From: Omphiscola glabra
Taxonomy: Eukaryota; Mollusca; Gastropoda; Lymnaeidae
Assembly: GCA_964017045.1 (NCBI GenBank)
Contig: OZ024804.1
Location: forward strand, 19,640,537 to 19,704,536
Direction: 5' to 3'
DNA length: 64,000 nt
Part shown: positions 34,301 to 42,894 of the stretch, one piece after another
How positions within the stretch are numbered: position 1 is the first letter of the stretch
Layout: each line of letters starts with the position of its first letter
Made by a program: the position numbers and the translations under genes
Notes under the pieces: model-generated
Told to the model about the DNA's origin: nothing
Database searches by the model: none
What the model saw: only the letters and a program-made list of their open reading frames with translations

Positions 34301-34719
34301 ATGTGTTGGTAATCACTGATGTGTTTATCAAGTTTACGCAAACTATGCCGACCCGAAATCAAGAAGCGGCCACAGTAGCCAAAGTACTGGTCCATGAATG
34401 GTTCCAGCGGTACGGGGTGCCAGTCAGAATTCACAGTGACCAAGGTAGGTCGTTTGAGTCGCGGCTTATTTCTGAACTGTGTGCCTTGTACGACATTAAA
34501 AAGTCGCATACCACTCCGTACCATCCTACAGGGAATGGTCAATGTGAGAGATTTAACCGGACGATGCACAATCTACTCCGATCTCTACCACCGGAGAAGA
34601 AATGCCAATGGCCCACGTTTCTACCGGACTTGGTACAAGCGTACAACAGTACTCCCCATGCCTCTACGGGGTTCGCCCCATATTTCCTCCTTTCGGGAGA
34701 GCACCTCGACTCCCCATAG
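31255..34719 (+). CDS. pol: Pol polyprotein: protease, RT, RNase H, integrase (truncated at C-end)
   Basis: The frame is open from before 31,255; the true product begins by frameshifting at 31,375. Residues are counted from 31,255. Protease: ALMDTGSEVSTV, catalytic D79. Reverse transcriptase: LTVDYRRLN, STLDLASGYHQI, and the catalytic YLDD at 517-520. RNase H: LETDASHEG (D676), LEFLAMKW, VYTDNNPL. Integrase: zinc-binding H937, H942, C972, C975; catalytic D1003, D1062, E1098, an exact D,D-35-E spacing. All catalytic residues are present. The frame closes at 34,719 because one T appears to be missing in the run at 34,691-34,693; the continuation is in another frame to 35,321. Pol copies the RNA to DNA and integrates it. 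Apart from that deletion the copy looks functional; a sequencing or assembly error there is possible. Confidence 0.95.
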   Translation: MFGQEELHVSKGWTCTTSGDTAGPTKTTVHMETTTNEPGKLLDPVAVSRHVTGAPVSAETGCPTLEVVLDGHPVSALMDTGSEVSTVTESWAVQNLGHLNLQRGFIILRAVNGAEVPYVGILTVDVQLLGQTLENVPILVVKTPSDLGTQIRKQEMPALIGMNMLKHCLPSATNVPALLKVTVREVRAELKARPKTARVAERVFIPALSIANLRIFSIKTSHPLMAAPGSTYLPPGLLVIPTLLDSTSTPFVRVANLSAEGIFLPRRTQIAQLEPVETVETNEQVHFSATTSELLVSCEREQTREHTKLPESLKVDLQGLDLSSVQRQRLEELLIRRAAAFARDENDLGYTDAVHHRIRTSDEKPVAQPYRRLPPQQLQEVKEHIRGLIEKKIVTESHSPYAAPIVPVRKRDGSIRLTVDYRRLNQKTMGDAYPLPRIQESFDALVGAQFFSTLDLASGYHQIAMHPDDQHKTAFITPLGLFEYTRMPIGLTSAPATFQRLMQRTMDDYLYQFLLVYLDDLLIYSSTFDEHLEHLDRLLCRIIETGLKLHPRKCQFLRREVNFLGHTISAQGVGCDNAKVEVVRNWPIPTTTTELRSFLGFASYYRQFIVGFARIAGPLHDLVTTGSKQSNKKTHKIGQLWEERHQQAFERLKEALTSAPTLGYADFTKPFILETDASHEGLSGILSQEQNGARRIIAYASRRLRPTEKNQALYSSLKLEFLAMKWAISEKFRHYLIGASFKVYTDNNPLVHFRTAPLGALEQRWAAQLAQFNFEIQYRPGRLNPADALSRMPLELSTDTPVPSDIAMAQEIYYQRQYCMPPVETPPSANVRSQDSRSTATPPFSQTHGEISTFLPRLPQSELVQRQRNDENIGPLLASWPGKPPPDRGNRTMIRQHKRLVLQDGLLFSKVVDPLQSTCIQLLLPTSLIPDIMYSLHDDMGHQGVDRTTGLMRSRVYWPGIHAQIKEYIAKCSRCTMGRLPSTIHTTSTPIVASYPLEVIAIDFTKLEQASDGREDVLVITDVFIKFTQTMPTRNQEAATVAKVLVHEWFQRYGVPVRIHSDQGRSFESRLISELCALYDIKKSHTTPYHPTGNGQCERFNRTMHNLLRSLPPEKKCQWPTFLPDLVQAYNSTPHASTGFAPYFLLSGEHLDSP
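31369..31413 (+). promoter_or_regulatory. -1 programmed ribosomal frameshift site (gag to pol)
   Basis: GGGAAAC at 31,369-31,375 is in the correct phase (G GGA AAC) two codons before the gag stop. Seven nt later a stem begins: ccccgtt (31,383-31,389) pairs with aacgggg (31,407-31,413), loop 17 nt. Heptamer class, phase and spacer all match established -1 sites of retroviruses and LTR elements. The -1 frame leads straight into protease. A weak second pairing (loop agc with gct at 31,414-31,416) would make a pseudoknot. Confidence 0.82.
31421..31486 (+). promoter_or_regulatory. Perfect 23-bp hairpin at the start of protease
   Basis: Arms 31,421-31,443 and 31,464-31,486 are exact reverse complements; the loop is 20 nt. 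The right arm encodes DGHPVSAL, immediately before the catalytic Met-Asp-Thr-Gly. It lies 45 nt past the slippery heptamer, too far to be the primary stimulator but able to fold next to it. It could also be a by-product of template switching. Confidence 0.75.
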
Positions 34720-35321
34720 ATGAATGGTTGGACCGACCGACAGATGTCGCACCCACCGGCATCGACTGGGTGAGGCAGCATCGCCACCGGCTATTAGAAA
34801 CGCATCGCCTCGCACTGAAACACCTGGAACAGGAAGCTACAAAAAGGATCGCCCTCACTGACACGCTAGCACGAGATCACCCACTGTCAGTAGGTGATTA
34901 CGTGTATGTCAGAAACCGGGTGGTCGGGCGAAACAAGATCCAGGATTTCTGGCAGCCAGACCTGTATTGCATCACGGCCCGACTACCCGGCAAACTGGTG
35001 TATCGGCTTCTCCCTTTAGCGGGAGGGACCGAGAAGACATTGAACCGAAAGGACCTGCTACCATCCGAAGCGCCACTCGTGGACCTGGTACCCGTGTCAT
35101 GTGCGGCACCCCCAGACAAAAGTGAGTCCAGTGACAGTGAAGATGAGGACGACCCCGTGATATTAATCGCGACAATACCCAGAGTCACGCCGAGAAGGAG
35201 TCGACCTGGAACAGGGGCAGCAACACCGCCGACGCCAATTATGCCACGCCGATCTGCCCGTGTTGCTGAAAAGAGGGGACAGACCCAAACTAAAGAGGTA
35301 GTCTCAAATCTACAACAATAG
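34694..35321 (+). pseudogene. Integrase C-terminus in shifted frame
   Basis: From about 34,694 the third frame continues integrase: GRAPRLPIDEWLDRP, a helical HRLALKHLEQEATKRI, then a GPY/F-like module (VGDYVYVRNRVVGRNK, FWQPDLYCITARLPGKLVYR, TLNRKDLLP), an acidic SESSDSEDEDD stretch and a basic PRRSARVAEKR tail before the stop at 35,321. It binds DNA non-specifically in relatives. It is separated from pol by the 1-nt deletion, not by a plausible second programmed shift. Confidence 0.88.
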
Positions 35322-36071
35322 ACTCTCGTTTTATTATGTGTCATGCCAATGCAAGTATACCCTGATAATTTTGATTTTTTTTTTCTCTAATGTTAAGGCA
35401 TTAGTTGGGTTTATGCTAAATGTTTTATTTTAATAAATATTTTTGATCATGCTCTGATAATTTTTTTTTTTTCTGATGGCCAAACTCCTTCCATTAAGTT
35501 ATTATATATCTCTATAACAATAATAATAATGATATGATAATGACGGCAAGCCCTATAAGATTTTTTTTAGGTTCTATATGTATCTGTCAAATTGTATAGA
35601 GAATTTCTTGCCCATTTTAAATGGTTCGGGCATTTGCATTTAAGCGTAACATGTGGGTAACTAGTACCACCCACGTTGAACGTCTTTAAGTATTTTCTTA
35701 CATGTCAACATGATGCTTGCAGACTGTCCTTTCTAATTCTATAGTATCGTTTGTAAATTATGCAAAATGCTGTTCTGATTTTTTACAACATAAAGTTTAT
35801 TATTATCATCCTGAGTTATGATGCATTACGTTTACAGAATCTGAGGAGATTTTGAACATTATGTCGGAATTATATGTAAATGAAATCATTTAAGTATTAA
35901 ATGTAACTCTTTAGCAAGCATGTGTATGCTGCAATATATTCACTGTGTGTAAAGTTAGGGATGTATGTTTCCAGGTTCATCGATTTGATGTTCACGGATT
36001 TTTTAATTATTTTTTTGTTGTAATTTCTGGGCTATTTTTGTAATAGAACCAGGGAGGACGCTGGGATTTAA
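35322..36071 (+). other. Long 3' non-coding region of the Gypsy element
   Basis: 750 bp of AT-rich sequence with no open frame of note between pol and the polypurine tract. No env remnant is visible. Confidence 0.7.
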
Positions 36072-36085
36072 ACAGTGGGGGTGGA
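36072..36085 (+). promoter_or_regulatory. Polypurine tract candidate
   Basis: acagtgggggtgga directly abuts the 3' LTR, the place where plus-strand DNA synthesis is primed in LTR elements. Confidence 0.65.
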
Positions 36086-36438
36086 TGTGGCAATGTGCCA
36101 CTTTTTCTATGTATAATTTGTTTGCATAAGGTGGCATCCACCTATGTTGCAGGGTGCCACCTATGGGTCACACGAGGTTTTCTGCCAGGCATCCACGTCA
36201 TGAGCTGGGTATGCCTGTCCCACGGGGAACTGGTAAAACAGCTCATGACGTGGACACAGGGTGACTAGTTAAGCAGGGGAAATGTGAACTCGGGGCAGTC
36301 TTTTTGACGGGTTGATGTGTTGCAAAGTGTGGAGAGGAGATTGTGTGCGAACGGATTGTACCTTTTTACATTAAACAACGCTATAGTTCTCAGGACCTGC
36401 TTTTTGTTTGTGTTTTAACCTGTAACCACCCGGCTACA
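36086..36438 (+). repeat. 3' LTR
   Basis: 353 bp. Relative to the 5' LTR: one T/C change, a 13-bp extra segment after gtggagagga, and one T fewer in a T-run. The 16-bp CRE-containing inverted repeat is unchanged. Confidence 0.95.
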
Positions 36439-36456
36439 TATAGAAGAAGAAGAAGA

Positions 36457-38037
36457 CGTGCGTGTAATCAAGTGTATGTGAGGTACACACTGCTTGACTG
36501 ACCATCGTCCTATTTTCACCAAAATCAACCTACACATAAAGCACAAAACACCCCCACAGGGAAAGAAGACTCCCAAACGTCTAAAGTCCACACATTTGAA
36601 AATCACAAACATTAAGAAATATTTTGTGAAAGCTCTGGCAGAACTAATGGTATCCACCCTGTTTGAAAATGACAACGACGAAGCAAATTGGGCATCACTT
36701 TAGATCGATGTTATACAACAACACCCTTGAGTTTCTGGGCCAAGCTTGAGAAAACATCAAGTCTGGTTTGATGACAAGCCAAGGTCAGTTCCAATGAAAG
36801 AAGTGTACCACAGTATTAAAAGAACGATGCAGGAGAAACTGCGTCAAATGCAGAATACATTTGTTGAGCGACAAAGCCGACGAGATTCAAGGCTATGCAT
36901 ACCGACATGGCCTAAAAACGTTCCACTCCGTTCTGAAAACAGTTAATCATAATGGCCCCACTTCATCAGGATCATCCCACTTCTAAGTTCTGATGATAAA
37001 AATCTCTAATCACTGAGATAGAAAACTATACTGAACGCTGTGCTGAACACTTTCAAAAATCTCCCGAAAGGACATTCATACATCAATGATGAAGCTATAC
37101 TATAAATCGTGTAATACAGGTGCCGTTTAATCAAGAACTGGAAGACCTCACCTACCCTAACTGAGACCTAACATGATCCATGCCTTCTCTCATGCGGCTA
37201 ACAACAAGCTCAATCTCATCTGAAGTATACCAAGAATGGGGGGCATCTTTGACTGTAACTGTAAGTTTTACCAGCTATTCATACTTATATGGCATCAAGA
37301 GACAATTCCACGGGACTTCAAAAATGCATTTTCATTTATTTTTCACCTATACAAGCGTAAAATATCCGCAAATATTGCGACAACCAACGTGGCATATCAC
37401 GGCTCTCAGCTGCAGGCAAGATATTAGCTGAAATATTGCTAAATCTATTTAACAGGCATCGATATGGTGTTTCCGGCCAGACAGCTACAGGAAAATGCAG
37501 GCAACAAAATGTTGACCTCTTCTCTACCTTTGTAGACCTGGCAATGGCTTTCGACACTGTCAGTAGAGAGGACCTTTGGAAGATCATGGCCAAATAAGAA
37601 TGCCCATGAAGTTCGTGTCAATAGGTCGATTATTCCATGATGACATGCTGGTGAGAGTTCGGGATAATGGAGAGAAGTCCAAACTATTCCTTTGATAAAT
37701 GACGTGAAACAAGGCAGTTTACTTGCCCCAACACTTTTCAGCCTCATGTTTTCCGCAATGCTGACTGATGTCTCCAGACATGGAGACTATTTAATTTGCT
37801 AGAGACACATAACTGACTGTAATCTAATCAACCCAAAGAGGCGACTAACCGAAACGAAGGTCCTGACAGACATAATCAGGGACCTCCTGTATGCAGATGA
37901 CGGTACCATAACCGCTGTATCAGAAGTGGACATGCAACGCTGGGTCACAAACTTTTCTAATGCTTGCACAAAAATCGCGCTCACCAATAACACAAAAAGA
38001 CTGAACTCCTATACAAACCAGCACCGCGATGATTATA
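36457..38037 (+). pseudogene. LINE A, 3' part: reverse transcriptase, degenerate
   Basis: Resumes the endonuclease end (DVRVIKCM, then LTDHRPIFTKINLHIKHK at 36,494), followed by GKKTPKRLKSTHLK, EVYHSIKRTMQEKLRQMQN, FPARQLQENAGNKMLTSS, DVKQGSLLAPTLFSLMF (37,700), RDLLYADDGTITAVSEVDMQ (catalytic YADD, about 37,895) and a last recognisable stretch near 38,037. It has numerous shifts and stops. The C-terminal part and 3' tail are missing, so the right end was lost by deletion. Confidence 0.8.
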
Positions 38038-39294
38038 ATGGAATGTTTAATTAAACTACAAGTAGCAGCTTAGCAACTTATTTTCAACTTTGTTTTTCGA
38101 AAGTGAAGCAGTCGTTTGGTTTCAACAGTTTTCAGCCATTTGAGAAAAATAATTTTAAGTTTGAAACGTGGTGAAAGTTAAACAAAGTTGTACTATAATT
38201 TTAAATTCGAAAGTGACACAATTTCGGATTGCACTTTAAAAATTTAGTATGAAATTACATAATAATACTTACTATAGTTTAAAAGTTACAAAACCGTGGC
38301 CTAAAGTTGAAAACGGGACTAGTGGTGTCCCTAAGAAGAGCGAAAAGCGGTCAACAACCCTTTATCCTGACGAGTTGGAAGTTTTATAAATGTTAATTAC
38401 GATTTAGTGCAATGTGTGAGAGCCCATATCACCCCAATTCAGTGGTCCTCCTCTTGTGTCTTGAGATATGTCAGGTCTTCAGATGGCAGTGGTCCTCATC
38501 TTGTGTCTTAGAACATGTCAGGTTGACGCTAACCTGGTGTCCATTTTCGTTGCACCATTTATTTTTATCATTTTCAAATTACCTTTTCTGGCATAAGACA
38601 ATCATCCAAAGACAAATATGCTACATGATTAAAAAGTGCCACAAATACAAATCTATTACATGTGTAAGAAGTTTCAAAAAGACAGATCTGCTACAGCCGT
38701 AAGAAATGTCACCACCAAAAAAAAAATAATTATAACAAATGTTTTTAAAAATTCGAAATATCTTGCAAAGGTTTTTTTTATTTATTTTTGAACATTGCTT
38801 ACCACCATTCATTTATTTGAACTATTTTATTGGTGATATATATGTTTTGTTATCATTATAAATAAAAATTAATAATTACACCATAGTCTAAATTAAAAAA
38901 AAAAAAATTAAGATGTTTAATTAGTAATAATGATGTTTCTTTTGATAATGTTCAATGTCGTGTTTAATTTCCAGCCATGACTATTGTTCTTTGCTGTGAT
39001 ATTTTGTTGTACTTCACATGCTTTCAGTTGTTTGTTTTCTTATTTATTTTTTTATACTTTAGCTTCTTCCAGTTCAAGCTGTTGGTTTTCTTTTATATAT
39101 TGTTATACTTCACTTGCTTCAAGAGGGTGTTTTTCTTATTTATATATTGTTACATGGATTTAGATGGTGGTTTTCCTAACTCATATTTTGAGTTAAATTA
39201 CTTTAACTTAATGTTGCTTTATTGCTTAATCTGATGAGCTGGGATGATGTTGTCTACCATCTTTTCCAGCATGTTATTATCTCCCAGATTAGTT
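38038..39294. other. Intergenic, no gene seen
   Basis: AT-rich. Two partly similar ~60-bp stretches (cagtggtcctc.tcttgtgtctt.aga) at 38,440-38,520. Plus-strand frames 38,977-39,234 are Phe/Tyr/Leu-rich by base composition only. Confidence 0.45.
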
Positions 39295-39364
39295 TTGTAC
39301 CGCGCTTCGAGCCTTTGGGGATGAAGCGTGATTTTTCAAATGAACATTATTATTATTATTATTA
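39295..39364 (+). mobile_element. LINE 3' tail fragment with hairpin and ATT microsatellite
   Basis: gtaccgcgcttcgagcc..gatgaagcgtga forms a short stem, followed by (ATT)n. The same layout (GTACCGCGC stem then AAT repeats) ends the LINE fragment at 47.7 kb, as in CR1/L2-type elements. Confidence 0.6.
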
Positions 39365-39654
39365 TATCAGATTTTTCCCGCTGATCCAAACTGCCCACAG
39401 CATCCTTCTGTACGATCGATGGGTTCAGTGACCATGTGAAAACTTTGATGTAACGGTGTAGACCAAAGGCGTGACCAGAAAGATGAAATCTGTTAAGACA
39501 TTGAAAGGGACGGTCAAAATATTAGTGTCAAATTTTCAATGATTAATTTCTGATGATTTTAATTATAAAGGGAGTGAATGAACTGGGTGGAGGGCTTGGA
39601 TCTGCCGACAAACAGGGGTCGAGTTCTGGAACAAAACTTTGAAGTAAGGAACCA

Positions 39655-39890
39655 CAACCAAGTTCCCCCTTCTGACTATAAATATACATTTATACAAAAC
39701 AACCAAGTTCCCTCTTCTCACAATAAATATGCATTTATAACAAGCAATCAATTTCCCTTTCCCAAAATAAATATGTATTTATGCAAATCAACCTTTCCAA
39801 TAAAATGTATATTTTTTACAAAGCAAAAAATTTGCCCTTTCCCAAAATAATTAACATTTACACAAAGATACCCAAGTCCCCCTTAGTTTG
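39655..39890. repeat. ~43-bp tandem repeat, diverged
   Basis: Four to five copies of a unit with caaccaagttcccccttct then aaatatacatttatacaaaa; copies differ at many positions. Confidence 0.75.
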
Positions 39891-40086
39891 TCCAGTTTCT
39901 GACCATGACAACAGCTAACATTTATGAGACCCATGACTTGTACAGATCGCTGTGGACATCCAATGGACAGTATAATTTTATTTTTATTAAACCATAACAA
40001 CGCTTGTTGTGACTTTTATGAAACAAATCTCTTTGCACATTATCCCAGTGAACAGGTTTTCAGTATCTAGTTTAAAACCACTTGTT

Positions 40087-40644
40087 CTACCTCCACATTT
40101 GTTTAAATGATGTCATAGCTTCAACATTTACTTCATCCAGTTTCTTTTTCAACGACTCGGCCTATCCAGAATTTAAAAAAAAAAAATTAAAATAAAAGTC
40201 ATTCAATTCTTTTGTATGTTTTATCAATTTAATTGTAAAAATAAAAAAATGCTAGATGACACATCTCTTAGTCAAACTCTCTAAACTATAATGCACTTAA
40301 CAACTTAATAAATAAAACACCTACCAGGCCTTCCGTTGTACCCGACATGTGGGCGCGTTCCTGTTCACAAATCAATAAGTTTATAAGAAAACAAATCTAT
40401 GGTACTTGTAAGTCAAAAATAAATAACTTAATTCATTAAATCATGATAACCAGAAACGAACTTTGCCCCCCCCCCCCAAACCAACCCCGAAAAAGGGGAG
40501 TGGGAGATTTTTAAGATCCTTTTAAATTTAAAGAAAAGTAATGGAAAAATAAAAGGGGGACAACAAAAAAGATCTGACGTGATTCATTTAAATAACTGTA
40601 GTTACCTTCGCTTTTAGCAGCATCGATGTCACACTTGACATTGC
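40087..40644 (-). CDS. Possible chain of three small 3'-terminal exons
   Basis: Three segments bounded by AG and GT: 40,606-40,644 (39 nt), 40,325-40,360 (36 nt) and 40,087-40,161 (75 nt, ends TAG). Read in phase 0 they give AMSSVTSMLLKAK, ERAHMSGTTEGL and a helical, coiled-coil-like end with ESLKKKLDEVNVEAM. Read in phase 1 the first segment parallels the 46,726-46,764 candidate (shared N..C...E pattern), and the chain ends at an early TGA. The two readings compete. The sequence downstream of the 39-nt segment belongs to the tandem duplication. It could be the 3' end of another family member or of a coiled-coil-bearing secreted protein. Confidence 0.3.
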
Positions 40645-41595
40645 CTACAAATAAAGAAATATCTTTATTAAACATTGTAAAAGGAAGACATTCTTGTTCT
40701 AGATTTGATAAGGTTAAATGATCGGTCCTTAATTTAAGACCGTGTGAATGCTGCTAAAGCCATACAGTTTTTGGGGCTTTACGTTTAAGGATTTCGTCCT
40801 GCAACCCTATGTAAAGACGTTTGCTTAATTAGGGTGAGTGGAAATGTTTTAGTCAACAAGCTTGTCTGCTTTACACTGTCAAAGTCTCTCACACGTAGAG
40901 GAAAGTCGTTAATTACAATAGTGTGCTCTATTCCTTCAGCTTGGTAAAAAGAAAAAGAACCATTGCACCCAGGCGCTCCTGTTAAGTTTTGTGAATACGA
41001 TTTTAAACTTGGAAATTATTTTGTTTACCTCATCATCTAATGTTATTGACCCAGAGAAGACGGTACCTTAATAATATACTGTCCACTGCTTGGAGTTTCT
41101 GAAAATTTGCTATTAAGTTTATTTTAAGATTTTTCGGACCTATTCGATGCATTGTTTCTTTTATATATTAATGAAGAGGCTGTAGTATTTGCTGTACGAT
41201 GCTTACATTTAGGGCAGATTCATCTGTGAATAAGTGGTCTCTAATAAATGTTTATTTTACTTTTGAAAACACTTAAAATATCCGACGATTTAGCAGCCAT
41301 CAGTATGTCCTTATCCTACTGGATAGCCTATAAAGGCACAGAGACATAGCAGATGATACAAATTTTGAAGGGCTAGAAAGCCACCTTGTTTTAAGCAATA
41401 AGTCATAGGTAAAGCCACAGCTGCTGGGAGATGATCGCAACTGTACTGAAAATATACATTATCATTAACACCAAAAATTTGACATTATGCCGATACGCCG
41501 CAACTAGGTACAATTATGTAAACTTTGTGTACGTCATTCTTCAGTCATCGTGAGACGGTCTAGTAGCTTTTTAGTTTAAAGAATCATTGAATGGA

Positions 41596-41654
41596 TTATG
41601 AAGCTGATCTTGGAATGGAACGCTTGGCTGCACTTCTACCAGAATCTTTATCAC
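41596..41654 (-). CDS. Copy 2, putative last exon (shifted frame)
   Basis: Acceptor ttccag above 41,654. Following exon 3 (phase 1) it reads R-DKDSGRSAAKRSIPRSAS and stops. The nucleotide sequence aligns with the copy 1 exon at 48,791 but is one base longer right after the acceptor, so the frame differs; the copy 1 frame (V-E-V-Q-P) meets a stop here after about 25 codons. Either copy 2 evolved a short basic C-terminus or it is a pseudogene. Confidence 0.35.
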
Positions 41655-42033
41655 CTGGAATATTTGTCATTATGTAAAACTGTTTGTTTGTGTGTGTTGT
41701 GTGATTTTTTTCTGTCATGTCTTTTTTTATTTGTTTCAAGTCCTTCATATAGCGCTCTTTAAAAATGCTATAGACCATGATGAAAGTGTTCCAAAATCGT
41801 TATTTTAGCCTTTTTTTTTAACCTGCCGTTGAAAACGCAAAATGTGTCACAGAAATATTCGCTAAAAGATGTTAAGTTTCCACTCCTGATTGGCGCTTGT
41901 GGTCTGCACTTTACTGCCATACATTGGCGTGCTGATCAAACATGTCCGATCACGTATTTCGATAAATGTGCAAAATTATTACTTGAGACTTTAAAAGCAT
42001 TTTCAAAACCAATGAGAAATATGTTTTACTTAC

Positions 42034-42250
42034 GGTAAACCTTGGTCATGAATCTGTGCGCACTATAATCAATAATGTCAGTTATAAAATTCATTAGAAA
42101 TGGTTTTCTACTGTATTCAATAGCAGCCGATATATTGCACTTTACACGAATGGTCGTGGCCGACTCATATTTGCATCCGCATTTATTTAATGGGACTTGT
42201 TGTATATCAGTGCATCTATCTTCCTCCAGATTAAAGCGGGTAGAACCAAT
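42034..42250 (-). CDS. Copy 2, exon 3
   Basis: 217 nt, same length and phases (0 in, 1 out) as copy 1 exon 3. Acceptor ctttatttag, donor gtaagtaaaac. Encodes RCTDIQQVPLNKCGCKYESA and IRVKCNISAAIEY, ending RFMTKVY. Open throughout, which in a diverged copy suggests selection. The conserved core is C-T-D-I-Q-x-V-P-L-x-x-C-x-C-K-Y-E-S. One extra Cys replaces the Trp of copy 1. Confidence 0.65.
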
Positions 42251-42894
42251 CTAAATAAAGAAAAAACAAGGTTGAAAAAATATTAGGTAATTTCTAACAT
42301 GATATACAAATAATGGCTAAAACTATAAGGAGTTTTTGACCTGTATGACCTCTAAAGTTTTTCGCACCCTATACTTTCGTTCCCCCCCCCCCCAACCAAA
42401 AAAGAAATAAAAGTAAAATAAAATAAAATAAAAACCACTCTCTAACGACCACGAAAGGGTAAAGGCTTCATCAAACCGTCAACACGATCGGAAAGAGAAC
42501 GCATAACAACACCAAACCCCCTTTTTTTCTTCTTTCGACCTTGACCGAACGGAGAATGCTAAAAGAATTTAAACATGAACGTATTCACTCGTAATCGCAA
42601 CTGTTCAATTTAATTATTAATATATTTTTAAAACTTCTGTAGAATATATTTATAATTAAATTTTAAAAAAAAAATCATATACATATTGTTTGTCAGTTTG
42701 TACAGATAACTAATTTCTTGCTAGGCTATTGAAATACAGCTTCCAATGTGAATGCTCTAACATGAGTCGACGGCATACGTATATTCTGTGTATTATAAAT
42801 TCTGTACTAACTGTTGCCAGTGTTTTGTTGTTGTTTTTTGTACTAACAGTTTACAATGCATTGATTATTTTGTACGAACTGTTGACAGTGTAAT

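Larger units (their letters stand above)
30028..36438 (+). mobile_element. Young Ty3/Gypsy LTR retrotransposon, almost intact
   Basis: 6.4 kb. Two LTRs (341 and 353 bp) with TG..CA ends enclose gag, a -1 frameshift site, protease, reverse transcriptase, RNase H and integrase in Gypsy order. The flanking 4-bp duplication is tata (30,024-30,027 and 36,439-36,442), and removing the element restores the LINE B tail. The LTRs differ by one substitution, a 13-bp indel and one T, so insertion was recent relative to the LINEs around it. The only coding defect seen is a 1-nt deletion near 34,691. There is no env-like frame; 750 bp of AT-rich sequence separate pol from the 3' LTR. Confidence 0.96.

Noticed and set aside
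34685..35321. A second programmed frameshift in the integrase region
   Set aside because: No slippery heptamer or structure in phase; loss of one T in a T-run explains the change more simply.
35322..36071. env gene of the Gypsy element
   Set aside because: No open frame, signal peptide or membrane segment in the 750 bp between pol and the 3' LTR.
41382..41446. AG/GT-bounded segment encoding Y-S-C-D-H-L-P on the minus strand
   Set aside because: The aligned part of copy 1 does not preserve the frame or the splice sites.
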